From Gammaproteobacteria bacterium (GTDB taxonomy: Bacteria > Pseudomonadota > Gammaproteobacteria > Natronospirales > REEB76): a stretch of 14,754 nt of DNA. Of this stretch, positions 1 through 7,415 are shown piece by piece (positions within the stretch are counted from its first letter, which is position 1; every line of letters starts with the position of its first letter). The translations under genes and the position numbers were made by a program. The notes under the pieces were generated by a model. That model searched no databases and was not told the origin of the DNA. It saw only the letters and a list, made by a program, of their open reading frames with translations. The DNA lies in the NCBI GenBank assembly GCA_028871235.1, contig JAGWNO010000032.1, forward strand, positions 1-14,754, given 5' to 3'.

Positions 1-452
1 TGGGGGTCGCCGGCGGCGGCCCGTTACTCGCCCGGCAACTGGCCCAGACGGGCTTCGTGCAGCAACGCCTGATGTTCTACCATCTGCTGGCGGAGCTGCG
101 TGCCGGCCGGCGCGACCCGGTAACCAGCGCCGCAGCACTCAAACAGGAGGATACGGAGGCGGTGCTGCGGTTCATGCAGTCCTGGGTGATGGATCTCATC
201 ACCCAGCATGCCGCTGCTGGCGACAGGGTGCAGATCATCAATACTGATGCGCGCGAGCTATTGCAAACCGCTGGCCGTGGAATAAACTTGCGGGCACTGC
301 ATGCGTACCTGAGTCGCCTGTATGAGGCAATGGCGCTGGCCGGTTCCCCGGTGAACACGCGGCTGCTGCTGGAAAGCCTGCTGGTAGAGTGGGCGGATGG
401 ACTCAGGACATTGGAGACGGCACCACTTGCCGCACGGGGAGGACGGACCTGA
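1..452 (+). CDS. holB: DNA polymerase III subunit delta' (C-terminal part, 5' end cut off)
   Basis: This is the tail of the clamp-loader delta' subunit, which helps load the beta sliding clamp on DNA. The frame is open from the first bases of the window (codons begin at base 3), so the gene starts outside it. The visible 149 codons begin with GVAGGGPLLARQLA, which matches the junction between the AAA+ part and the helical C-terminal domain of HolB. The remainder is the helical collar domain, with NLRALHAYLSRLYEA near the end. The ATP-fold and zinc-binding parts lie upstream and cannot be checked. The stop TGA at 450-452 overlaps the ATG of the next gene (TGATG), so the two are probably translationally coupled. 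Identification rests on residue patterns and on the holB-pilZ gene order known in gammaproteobacteria. Confidence 0.85.
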   Translation, partial: GVAGGGPLLARQLAQTGFVQQRLMFYHLLAELRAGRRDPVTSAAALKQEDTEAVLRFMQSWVMDLITQHAAAGDRVQIINTDARELLQTAGRGINLRALHAYLSRLYEAMALAGSPVNTRLLLESLLVEWADGLRTLETAPLAARGGRT

Positions 453-799
453 TGAACGCACCACGCCAGCAGGGCATTCTCAATCTTGCCATCAAGGACA
501 AGAGCGCGCTGTACAGCGCCTACATGTCCTTTGTCAAAAACGGCGGCCTGTTCATCCCCACCAACAAGTCCTACCAGCTGGGTGATGAAGTCTTCATATT
601 GCTGCAGCTCATGGATTCAGCGGACCGTCTGCCGGTGGCGGCGAAGGTCATCTGGGTCACGCCGCGGGGTGCGCAAGGAAAGCGCGCGGCCGGTATCGGC
701 GTGCAATTCAGCGACCAGGATGGCGGCAACACACAGCGGAAGATTGAGGGTTTCCTGGGTGGCGCCCTGCAGGCGGATCGCCCCACCCACACCATGTGA
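452..799 (+). CDS. pilZ: Type IV pilus assembly protein PilZ
   Basis: A 115-residue single-domain PilZ protein that starts at the ATG overlapping the holB stop. The fold is recognisable from the strand pattern (KSALYSAYMSFVKNGGLFIPT, then YQLGDEVFILLQL, AAKVIWVTP and AAGIGVQFSD). The c-di-GMP-binding signature of the wider family (RxxxR followed by D/NxSxxG) is not present: the segment reads SALYSAYM and FVKNGG instead. That is typical of the founding PilZ subgroup, which is needed for type IV pilus biogenesis but does not bind the nucleotide. Length and position after holB match the usual gammaproteobacterial arrangement. In many relatives tatD follows; here it does not. No other pilus genes are in the window. 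Confidence 0.87.
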   Translation: MNAPRQQGILNLAIKDKSALYSAYMSFVKNGGLFIPTNKSYQLGDEVFILLQLMDSADRLPVAAKVIWVTPRGAQGKRAAGIGVQFSDQDGGNTQRKIEGFLGGALQADRPTHTM

Positions 800-2156
800 A
801 TGTCATGAGGATGTCGGTCTGAACAGCCAGTCGGCCGGGAACAGTGCGGATATAGCCTCGCTCATCCAACAGGCGCAAGAGTCCACACGCCAGGGTGCAT
901 GGTCACAGGCAGCGACCCTGTACCACCGTATCCTGGAGTCCTCCCCCGATAACGTCGAGGCCCTCGGCTTTCTCGGCATACAGGCGCTCAGCGCCGGAGA
1001 GTTCGAGCGGAGCGCGGCGTATTTCGAGCGTGCCCTGCAGCAGCATCCCGATGATGCTTCGCTCTACAAGAACTTGGGCCTGGCACTGCGCGCCCGCGGT
1101 GCGTTCACGGAGGCGCTCGCCGCTTTCGACCAGGCGCTGCGCCGCAAACAGGAATTCCCGGTGGCGCTGCTGCATAAGGGCGCCATTCTGGAACATCTGG
1201 GTCGGCAGGATGAGGCGGTCAGCGCTTATGTGCGCGCCTTGGCGCAAGCGGAGCAATTTGGCCTGTTGCTGCACAGCGCCACTCTGCCGGACAGCGTGCG
1301 CAACCTGCTCAACCGGGCCCTGCATAGCGCGCAGCAGGCGCGTGAACACTGGCTGGCGCGAGCGCTCGCGCCGGTGCGCAAGCGGTATGGTTCCGAAGCC
1401 TTGCGGCGGGTGGATCGCTGCCTCGCCATACATCATGGTCGCGAACCCAAAATCCAGATGCACCCCCGCCAGCACCCCACCTTGATGACCTTCCCGGATA
1501 TTCCCGCGCATGGCTGGCATGAGCACGATGCCTTTCCATGGATGGCAGAGCTGGAAAGGCATACCGACGCAATACGCACGGAACTTCTGGAAGTATTGCA
1601 TGACGATGCGGGTTTCCGGCCATTTGTGGAAATCCCCAAGGATCATCCCGGTGCCGATTACTGGCGGGCAGTCAACCAATCACCGAGCTGGAATGCATTC
1701 TTTTTCTTCCGAGACGGTAAACGCTTTGAGGAGAACCATCGACGCTGCCCAGCGACTTCAGCGGTGCTGGATTCGCTGCCTCTGATCCGCGTGGCGGAGC
1801 ATTCACCGGAAGTGTTCTTCTCCGTGCTCAAGCCGGATACCCACATTCCGGTGCATACCGGCGTAATTAATTGCCGCTTGGTAGCGCATCTGCCGCTCAT
1901 CATCCCGCCCGCTTGCGGTATCACCGTCGGCGGCGAGACGCGCAGCTGGCGGGAAGGGGAATGCATGGTGTTCGACGACACCTTCGAGCACGAAGCCTGG
2001 AACCGCAGCGATCGGACGCGGGTGGTGCTGATCTTCGATATATGGAACCCGTATCTCACGGTAGCAGAGCAGGCTGCCATGCGGGTCGTGGTGGAAGAAT
2101 TGGGGCACTTCAACGAGGCCCATGGCCTTAAGGGCCAGATCTATGCATCATCCTGA
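759..2156 (+). CDS. TPR-repeat protein with aspartyl/asparaginyl beta-hydroxylase domain
   Basis: The product has about 465 residues: TPR repeats at roughly 46-165 (GAWSQAATLYHRIL, GEFERSAAYFERAL, GAFTEALAAFDQAL, GRQDEAVSAYVRAL), a linker, then an aspartyl/asparaginyl beta-hydroxylase (AspH/LpxO-type) domain at roughly 270-450. This family uses Fe(II) and 2-oxoglutarate to hydroxylate protein side chains or lipid A acyl chains. With the GTG start, the iron ligands are H366 (in HIPVHTG) and H411 (in FEHEAW), and the probable 2-oxoglutarate arginine is R421; the spacing matches human AspH. There is no signal peptide or membrane segment, so a cytosolic enzyme is likely. The substrate is unknown; the TPRs suggest a protein partner. 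No ATG lies near the domain start. GTG 759 overlaps pilZ by 41 bases but has GAGGG 8 bases upstream; CTG 819, with GAGGA 7 bases upstream, is the alternative. Confidence 0.82.
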   Translation: MAPCRRIAPPTPCECHEDVGLNSQSAGNSADIASLIQQAQESTRQGAWSQAATLYHRILESSPDNVEALGFLGIQALSAGEFERSAAYFERALQQHPDDASLYKNLGLALRARGAFTEALAAFDQALRRKQEFPVALLHKGAILEHLGRQDEAVSAYVRALAQAEQFGLLLHSATLPDSVRNLLNRALHSAQQAREHWLARALAPVRKRYGSEALRRVDRCLAIHHGREPKIQMHPRQHPTLMTFPDIPAHGWHEHDAFPWMAELERHTDAIRTELLEVLHDDAGFRPFVEIPKDHPGADYWRAVNQSPSWNAFFFFRDGKRFEENHRRCPATSAVLDSLPLIRVAEHSPEVFFSVLKPDTHIPVHTGVINCRLVAHLPLIIPPACGITVGGETRSWREGECMVFDDTFEHEAWNRSDRTRVVLIFDIWNPYLTVAEQAAMRVVVEELGHFNEAHGLKGQIYASS

Positions 2157-2158
2157 CA

Positions 2159-2175
2159 GATCGCCGGAGCCGATC
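2159..2175. terminator. Small inverted repeat between convergent gene ends
   Basis: GATCG and CGATC flank a 7-base loop exactly where the plus-strand hydroxylase gene and the minus-strand cyclic-nucleotide/rhodanese gene end 17 bases apart. There is no T-run on either strand, so it is a poor intrinsic terminator; the position is the main reason to list it. Confidence 0.2.
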
Positions 2176-3226
2176 AGGCGGATTCAAGGGCGACCAGGCC
2201 GTCCTTGAGCACATAAGCATCGAAACCCCGTTCGCTGAGGATATAGGCGCCCGCCGAGCTGCGCCGGCCGGTATCGCAGCACACCACATACTTGCGTTTG
2301 GGATCCAGGGTATCCAGCTTCATGCGCATGAAGTACAGCGGGATGTTGATGGCGCTGCCCTGATGCCGGTTTTCATATTCACTGGGCAGTCGCACGTCCA
2401 GCCACTGGCCGCCGCCAGCGACAATCTGCTTGGCCTCGTTGTAATTGACCCATTTCTGCAGCGGCTCGTTCAACAGCGTCTTGAAATCCTGCTTGGCAAG
2501 CCGTACCAGCGCCCCATCGGTGAGCATGGTCACGGTGGCGTTGCGCTTGGCATCCGAGATCAGGGCTTCCTCACCGAAGCTGTCGCCCACACCCAGTTCA
2601 GCCAGCCTGATGCCGGCCTTATTGTTGGGCATCTCGCGGGTCACCAGGCACTTGCCCTCGGCAATGATGTAGTAGAAATCGCCTTCATCGTCCTGCTTGA
2701 TGATCACATCGTCCTGCTTGCGGTGGATGTGCTCCATACGCATGAATACCGCCTGGATATTGGCGGGCGGGATGCGGTGGAAGGCTTTGGTCTGCAGGAT
2801 GGCGGTCATCCAGTCATCACCCTGGATAACGTCATCCTGCACCTGCAATTCACCGACCTCGAAAGCCCCGGTCTGGTCCCAGGTGAGCATGATGTCCAAC
2901 AGGTCGCGGTCGACGGCGAAATATTCGATGTCGGTGCGCGCCCTGGCGGACAAGTGACGTGGAACTTGTGGCGCCAACGGGTGGCGCGCTTCATCGGAAC
3001 CGCTCTTGATCACGCGTACGATTTTATCGCCATTGCGCAGTTCGATCTCACCGTCCACGAGATACAGACTGCGTTTGTCGGCATCCCCCTGCTTGAACAG
3101 ATAGCGCCCTGCACCCAGTTCCTGGAGCTGGGTCTTGCTGGCGAGATCCGTCTGATTCTCCGGCTTGAGACCGCTCAGGGGCGAGAAATTGCGGATGAGT
3201 TCGCGATCAAGCGATCTGGTGGGCAT
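2174..3226 (-). CDS. Tandem cyclic-nucleotide-binding fold protein with C-terminal rhodanese domain
   Basis: A 350-residue soluble protein. Residues about 13-115 form a cNMP-binding-type beta barrel whose phosphate-binding cassette is not recognisable. Residues about 140-250 form a second one with a good cassette (FGEEAL at 217-222, RNATV at 228-232), so only the second is likely to bind a nucleotide. Residues about 265-350 are a rhodanese domain with the active-site loop CDTGRRS; the catalytic cysteine is C317, preceded by C316. The likely role is signal-dependent sulfur transfer or redox regulation, but this is inference. There is no helix-turn-helix, so it is not a CRP-type transcription factor. 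ATG 3226 was chosen; an in-frame TTG three codons upstream is possible. Neither has a clear Shine-Dalgarno. It follows the thioesterase gene after about 100 bases and could be co-transcribed. Confidence 0.85.
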   Translation of the reverse strand: MPTRSLDRELIRNFSPLSGLKPENQTDLASKTQLQELGAGRYLFKQGDADKRSLYLVDGEIELRNGDKIVRVIKSGSDEARHPLAPQVPRHLSARARTDIEYFAVDRDLLDIMLTWDQTGAFEVGELQVQDDVIQGDDWMTAILQTKAFHRIPPANIQAVFMRMEHIHRKQDDVIIKQDDEGDFYYIIAEGKCLVTREMPNNKAGIRLAELGVGDSFGEEALISDAKRNATVTMLTDGALVRLAKQDFKTLLNEPLQKWVNYNEAKQIVAGGGQWLDVRLPSEYENRHQGSAINIPLYFMRMKLDTLDPKRKYVVCCDTGRRSSAGAYILSERGFDAYVLKDGLVALESA

Positions 3227-3302
3227 GCCTTGCAACCCGTGTGCTGCTTGTTGTTTTCCCGCTGGTGCCTGGTACAGGACGGAACGGTCAAGGCTGAAAG
3301 TC

Positions 3303-3331
3303 TAGCACAGTCGGTTCGCCTGTCCGTGCTA
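3303..3331. other. Inverted repeat at the end of the thioesterase gene
   Basis: TAGCAC (3303-3308) and GTGCTA (3326-3331) are perfect complements separated by 17 bases, and the right arm contains the thioesterase stop codon. On the minus strand the hairpin would form just after translation ends. It lacks a T-run, so it may be a weak processing or pause site rather than a terminator. The 102 bases between this gene and the next show no other clear signal. Confidence 0.25.
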
Positions 3332-3730
3332 ATCGGTGTGCTTCGCTATCGGCAACGGACGGCGATTGGCGCCCACCCGCACATAGGTCAGCTGCGCCGT
3401 GGCTACCTTTACGCAGGTTTCATGCTCGCCATCACTGCGCTGGGAGAAGACAGTGACGTCCACGCCAAGGGAGGTATTACCCACGTGCACCACGTCGGTG
3501 TAGAAACTCACCACATCGCCCACATACACCGGACTCACGAACACGAATTCGTTCACCGCCACCGTCACCACCCGACCGCCGGCGCGGCGGAAGGCAAGGA
3601 TGGCGCCGGCGATATCGGCGTGGGACATGATCCAGCCGCCGAAGATGTCGCCGAGCCCATTGGTGTCCTTGGGCATGGCCAGGGTGCGGACCGTGGCTTC
3701 ACGGTCCTTGGGCATGGCATCAAATTTCAT
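3329..3730 (-). CDS. yciA: Acyl-CoA thioesterase, YciA/hotdog family
   Basis: A 133-residue single hotdog-fold protein of the YciA type, which hydrolyses acyl-CoA thioesters to free acid and CoA. The family signature GLGDIFGGWIMSHADIAGAI lies near residues 25-44, with the catalytic-region aspartate in the helix (HAD), followed by VVTVAVNEFVFVSPVYVGDVV and the closing strand TAQLTYV. Length matches the family (about 130). It starts four bases inside the end of the FadJ-like gene (ATGA overlap) with AAGGAG at 3739-3744 and an 8-base spacer, so it is co-translated with the beta-oxidation enzyme. The pairing suggests release of CoA from, or overflow control of, acyl-CoA intermediates. Substrate chain length cannot be read from sequence. 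Confidence 0.9.
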   Translation of the reverse strand: MKFDAMPKDREATVRTLAMPKDTNGLGDIFGGWIMSHADIAGAILAFRRAGGRVVTVAVNEFVFVSPVYVGDVVSFYTDVVHVGNTSLGVDVTVFSQRSDGEHETCVKVATAQLTYVRVGANRRPLPIAKHTD

Positions 3731-5772
3731 GCTTTAGGCTCCTTCAGGGTGGCGGCCGTCCAGCCGGCGTCCGCCTGGAAACGTGCGCCGTGCTGCGCCG
3801 CCAGCTTCGCCAGCCGGCTCTTGAGGTTATCCACGCCGGTGGCGCGGATGTAGTTGATGGGGCCGCCGCGGAAGGGCGCAAAGCCGGTGCCGAATATGAC
3901 GCCGGCATCCAGCAGCTCCGGGTCCGCCACGATGCCTTCGCGCAGCACTGCCACCGCTTCATTGATCATGGGCAGGATAAGCCGGTCCCGCAGGTCCGCG
4001 GGCATGTTGCGGGCGCGATTCCTGTCCTTCAACGGTTTGCCTTCCTGATACTTGTAGAATCCCTCGCCGGTCTTGCGGCCGAGTTTGTTGGCGTTCACCC
4101 GTTGTATCAGGCTGTCGGGTATCTGCTTGTTGAACTCCTTGGCAAACACCCGCGACACCGACAGACACACGTCCAGGCCCACGGTATCGGCCAGCTCCGC
4201 CGGACCCATGGGCATGCCGTAATCCAGCGCCGCCTGATCAATCGCCTCCAGCGGAATACCTTCGTCGGCAGCCAGCATGGCTTCCATGAGATAGGGCATG
4301 AGGATGCGATTCACCAGGAAGCCGGGAGCGCTCTTTACCGGCACCGCCAGCTTGTCGATGTGGCGTGCGAATGCCAGCGCCTTGGCGACCACGCCCGCAT
4401 CGGTGTCGCCGGCATGGATGATCTCCACCAGCGGCATCTTCGCTACTGGATTGAAGAAATGCAGCCCTACCAGCCGTTGCGGTTCCGAAAGCACGGTGCG
4501 CAGCGTTTCCAGGCGGATACTGGAGGTGTTGGTGGCCAGCACTGCGTCCGCTTTCATCTTCGCATCCAGCGTCTTGTAAAGCGCCTGCTTGGCGGCCACA
4601 TCCTCGAAGATCGCCTCGATGACCACATCGGCGTCCTTGGCACCGGCACCTGCCACGTCCATGCTGAGACGCTTGACGGCATTCTGAATCTCGGCACCCC
4701 TGAGCTTCTTCCCGAACAACGCCTGGGCACGCGCCAGCGCCGGTCGCACATATTTTTCCTCGCGATCCTGCAGCGTCACGTTGTAACCACGTAATGCGCA
4801 CCACGCGGCGATATCGCCGCCCATGGTGCCGGCACCCACCACATGAACGTGTTTGAGCGCCAGATCGGATTTCTTGCCCAGGGATTTCAACCGGTCCTGC
4901 AACAGGAACACGCGCACCAGGTTACGCGCCGTGTCATGCACCATGAGCCGTGCGATGGAATGGGCTTCCTGCACGTACATCTCGTTGCTGCCGGCATACC
5001 GCTTCCATAGTTCGATAATGGCGTAGGGTGCGGGGTAATGATCACGGCGCACCTTGGCGGCCACCTGTTTGGTGAGCTGGCTGGCCACCAGCGACCGCAG
5101 CGGTGCCAGTGCCAGGAGTGTCTGCAGCAAGCGCGGATGCCGGCGCGGCGGCGTGCGCAGCAGCAGATCCCGGGCAGCCTGCCGGGCGTCGCCGGCCTTT
5201 ACCAGCCGGTCCAGCAAGCCGATGTTCATGGCTTCGCGGCCGTGCACATTGCGGCCGTTGAGCATGAAGCTCATGGCAGGGATGACGCCCAGGAGGCGGG
5301 TTGAGCGTACCGTACCGCCGAATCCGGGATGGATGCCGAGCTTCACTTCCGGGAGACCCAGGCTCAGGCGGTCATCATCGATGCCCACGCGATAACGGCA
5401 GGCCAGTGACAGTTCCAGCCCGCCGCCCAGGCAAAAGCCGTTGATGAGCGCCACTGTGGGGCAGGGCAGCTGCTCCAGCTGCTCCACGACCAGCTGGCCG
5501 CGGCGGATCATCTGGAAGGCATCCTCCGGCGTCTTGAGACCGGTGAATTCCTTGATATCGGCGCCGGCGATGAAGCCGCTGTTCTTGGCGGAATAAATCA
5601 CCACGCCCGCGGGCGGCTGCGCCGCCAGTTCCCTGAGACGCTCACCCAGTTCCGCCATCACCTGGCCCGAAAGCACGTTGGCGCTGGCGCCGACCTTGTC
5701 AAAGCACAGCCAGGCGATACCGCCAGCGTCACGTTCGATGCGCCAGTTGGCCTGGGAAGAAGGGGTGGACAT
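3727..5772 (-). CDS. fadJ: Fatty acid oxidation complex alpha subunit (enoyl-CoA hydratase / 3-hydroxyacyl-CoA dehydrogenase)
   Basis: A bifunctional beta-oxidation enzyme of 681 residues. The N-terminal crotonase domain (about 10-200) has the oxyanion segment FIAGADIKEF (67-76) and the two catalytic glutamates E120 (GGGLEL) and E142 (LPEVKLG). The NAD-binding domain has GAGTMG at 313-318, NTSS at 415 and the catalytic histidine H438 in HFFNP. Two C-terminal dehydrogenase domains follow. All catalytic residues are present, so the enzyme should be active. It is closer in length and motifs to FadJ (714 aa in E. coli) than FadB, but the FadB/FadJ choice is not certain. ATG 5772 is preferred because GGAG lies 7 bases upstream; the open frame runs 23 codons further without family similarity. 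No thiolase (fadA/fadI) gene is adjacent; a thioesterase is coupled instead. Confidence 0.92.
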   Translation of the reverse strand: MSTPSSQANWRIERDAGGIAWLCFDKVGASANVLSGQVMAELGERLRELAAQPPAGVVIYSAKNSGFIAGADIKEFTGLKTPEDAFQMIRRGQLVVEQLEQLPCPTVALINGFCLGGGLELSLACRYRVGIDDDRLSLGLPEVKLGIHPGFGGTVRSTRLLGVIPAMSFMLNGRNVHGREAMNIGLLDRLVKAGDARQAARDLLLRTPPRRHPRLLQTLLALAPLRSLVASQLTKQVAAKVRRDHYPAPYAIIELWKRYAGSNEMYVQEAHSIARLMVHDTARNLVRVFLLQDRLKSLGKKSDLALKHVHVVGAGTMGGDIAAWCALRGYNVTLQDREEKYVRPALARAQALFGKKLRGAEIQNAVKRLSMDVAGAGAKDADVVIEAIFEDVAAKQALYKTLDAKMKADAVLATNTSSIRLETLRTVLSEPQRLVGLHFFNPVAKMPLVEIIHAGDTDAGVVAKALAFARHIDKLAVPVKSAPGFLVNRILMPYLMEAMLAADEGIPLEAIDQAALDYGMPMGPAELADTVGLDVCLSVSRVFAKEFNKQIPDSLIQRVNANKLGRKTGEGFYKYQEGKPLKDRNRARNMPADLRDRLILPMINEAVAVLREGIVADPELLDAGVIFGTGFAPFRGGPINYIRATGVDNLKSRLAKLAAQHGARFQADAGWTAATLKEPKA

Positions 5773-5840
5773 GGGGGTACTCCGTTTTGGCTGGTAACGG
5801 CCGCATGGACAGGCGTCCGTTGGCTCGGGAAAGGCGGTCA

Positions 5841-5869
5841 ATCATAGGAACAGGGCGGGGCCGCTGCAA
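5841..5869 (-). promoter_or_regulatory. Predicted sigma70-type promoter for the fadJ-yciA genes
   Basis: On the minus strand TTGCAG (5869-5864) is followed after exactly 17 bases by TATGAT (5846-5841), matching the -35 box at 4 of 6 and the -10 box at 5 of 6. Transcription would begin near 5834, leaving a leader of about 60 bases before ATG 5772 with its GGAG ribosome site. I saw no obvious FadR- or PsrA-type palindrome overlapping it. Confidence 0.5.
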
Positions 5870-5876
5870 GCTCGCA

Positions 5877-6602
5877 TTACCGCTGCTCATCGCCATCGGC
5901 GAGCGGCTGGTTGAAACCCGGGAAACGGGTGCCTGCAGGCACCTGCAGGAGACGCGCACGAATCTCCTGATCCATGCGGGTGATGGTCTGGTAACGGATA
6001 TCGTCCAGCGTGCTCTGGCTGCCGTTGAGGGTACGTTTTATATGAAGGCGGGTGCTGCGCTGCCGCAGGCTGGAAGCCTTCACATAGACGTCGAACCAAT
6101 CGCCGGCGGCGCGGTCGCCGAAGCGCAGCGCGGCGTATTCACGCAGCACCAGCATGCGCAGCTCGTTGGCGGCGATGTAAGTGCGGGCCTCCGCGTCACT
6201 TTGCAGCATCTCCTGGCTGTGCTGGCGCAGACGCGTGCGCACCTCCTCCGGCAAACCCAGTATCTCCGTATTCAGGGCCCGCCGGTCCACACTGTCCATG
6301 AGTTCCTTGCGGATGGTTGTCAACGGCGTGGCATCAGCCTGGAGCCGGAGTTCCAATTCCAGCAGGCTCCTGTGGACCGACTCCCGCACGGCAGCGGCCA
6401 TGTGCGTCAACAGCAGCTCGCGGCTGGCGCGATCGGCAGCGGTCAGGTGTGCGCTGTTCAGCCATGACTGCCAGGCGTCTTCCATGCGCACAGCGCGCAG
6501 CATCTGCCGGTGGCTTCGCTGTTGCCGGTACCAAACCAGCAGCAGGACTCCGCAGGCGCCCAGCGCCATCATGATCGCGATGATGAAAAACGCCGACCAC
6601 AT
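5877..6602 (-). CDS. Membrane-anchored hypothetical protein with helical cytoplasmic part
   Basis: A 241-residue protein that I cannot assign to a named family. One membrane helix covers about residues 2-24 (AFFIIAIMMALGACGVLLLV), followed directly by WYRQQRSHRQ, a positively charged stop that places the bulk in the cytoplasm. The rest is rich in Leu, Glu, Arg and Gln with long helical stretches (for example SRELLLTHMAAAVRESVHRS), so a coiled coil or helical bundle is likely. No enzyme motif is visible. ATG 6602 lies one base after the stop of the upstream phosphatase-fold gene, so the two are almost certainly translated together and may act together at the membrane. An in-frame TTG eight codons upstream would overlap that gene and is less likely. 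Confidence 0.72.
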   Translation of the reverse strand: MWSAFFIIAIMMALGACGVLLLVWYRQQRSHRQMLRAVRMEDAWQSWLNSAHLTAADRASRELLLTHMAAAVRESVHRSLLELELRLQADATPLTTIRKELMDSVDRRALNTEILGLPEEVRTRLRQHSQEMLQSDAEARTYIAANELRMLVLREYAALRFGDRAAGDWFDVYVKASSLRQRSTRLHIKRTLNGSQSTLDDIRYQTITRMDQEIRARLLQVPAGTRFPGFNQPLADGDEQR

Positions 6603-6603
6603 G

Positions 6604-7350
6604 TCAGGGTTCCATGTTGGGCTCAAAATCGAAGAGCAGCGGCAGATGATCCGAGAACCGCACCGGCTGGATCTCGAAATGCGTCATACGGATCCCCGGG
6701 CTGTACAAGATGAAATCCAGCTGCCTGGACGGGCGTGAACTCGGCCATGAGGGCAGGTTGTGGATGTTGGCGCTGTGCAAACCGGCGGCGGCAGCGAACA
6801 AATCGATTTCGTAACTGCCCCAGAGTGTATTGAAATCGCCCGCTACAATCACCGGTTTGCGCGCACTGCGCACCAGCGACACCAGATGGTGCATCTGCTG
6901 ATGCCGATGGCGGTATTTCAGCGAAAGATGCACCAGAAACACGCACACTTCGTCCAGTTCCAGCTCCATGATGAGCCGCTTTATGCCAAGCTCGAAATAG
7001 TGAGATCGCTGGATCGCGCCTGCCTGCCTGGTAAGGAAGGCGTTGCCCTGCTTGCGCACGATTGGCAGACGCTGATTGATCGAATCAATGCCGTATTTAT
7101 TCTGATAGGATGAAGCAAGGCCGGTGGCATGGGCGATGGCTTCCGCCTGGTTGACGGTCGATGAGCGTATAGAACCCATATCCACTTCGATCAGGCCGAC
7201 GATATCGGGCGTTGTGGATTTGATGAAATCGGTTATCTGGCCGAGCTTGCGGCTGGTGCCACGCAGATACCCGCCCACGCCCGGTACCGGGAAATGGAAC
7301 CCCGGGCCATGACCGGCGGCGTAGCGGATATTGTAGAGCAGCAGACGCAT
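6604..7350 (-). CDS. Endonuclease/exonuclease/phosphatase (EEP) family hydrolase
   Basis: A 248-residue EEP-fold hydrolase, the metal-dependent superfamily that includes exonuclease III, sphingomyelinases and inositol phosphatases. The conserved blocks occur in order: LLYNIRYA at the start (metal/active-site Asn), GLIEVD (metal Glu), FLVHLSLK, VIVAGDFNTL (catalytic Asp-x-Asn), RQLDFIL and the final FSDHLPL (Asp-His). All are intact. ATG 7350 is chosen because family members begin MRLL-YNIR; an in-frame GTG nine codons upstream has no better ribosome site. In E. coli the EEP gene ybhP sits beside clsB; here a ClsB gene lies immediately upstream but divergent, which suggests a phospholipid-related substrate. 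That function is inference; the motifs alone do not separate nuclease from phosphodiesterase. Confidence 0.83.
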   Translation of the reverse strand: MRLLLYNIRYAAGHGPGFHFPVPGVGGYLRGTSRKLGQITDFIKSTTPDIVGLIEVDMGSIRSSTVNQAEAIAHATGLASSYQNKYGIDSINQRLPIVRKQGNAFLTRQAGAIQRSHYFELGIKRLIMELELDEVCVFLVHLSLKYRHRHQQMHHLVSLVRSARKPVIVAGDFNTLWGSYEIDLFAAAAGLHSANIHNLPSWPSSRPSRQLDFILYSPGIRMTHFEIQPVRFSDHLPLLFDFEPNMEP

Positions 7351-7415
7351 GCGGCAGGATGAAGCGGACACGATCACAAACCGGAAAACCAGGCGTCACT
7401 ATACCAGTTTGATGC
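7351..7415. promoter_or_regulatory. Divergent intergenic region between EEP hydrolase and cardiolipin synthase
   Basis: These 65 bases must hold the promoters of both divergent genes. On the minus strand TATAGT (7403-7398) matches the -10 consensus at 5 of 6 and would give a leader of about 40 bases before ATG 7350, but I find no well-spaced -35. On the plus strand no good promoter is visible. Boundaries of either element are uncertain. Confidence 0.3.

Noticed and set aside
2363..3853. A 496-codon open frame on the plus strand opposite the rhodanese and thioesterase genes
   Set aside because: It is the mirror of three well-supported minus-strand genes; its translation is His- and Gly-rich with no domain, as expected of an antisense frame in GC-rich DNA.
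3790..4794. A 334-codon plus-strand frame opposite the FadJ-like gene
   Set aside because: It lies fully antisense to a gene with intact catalytic motifs and resembles no family.
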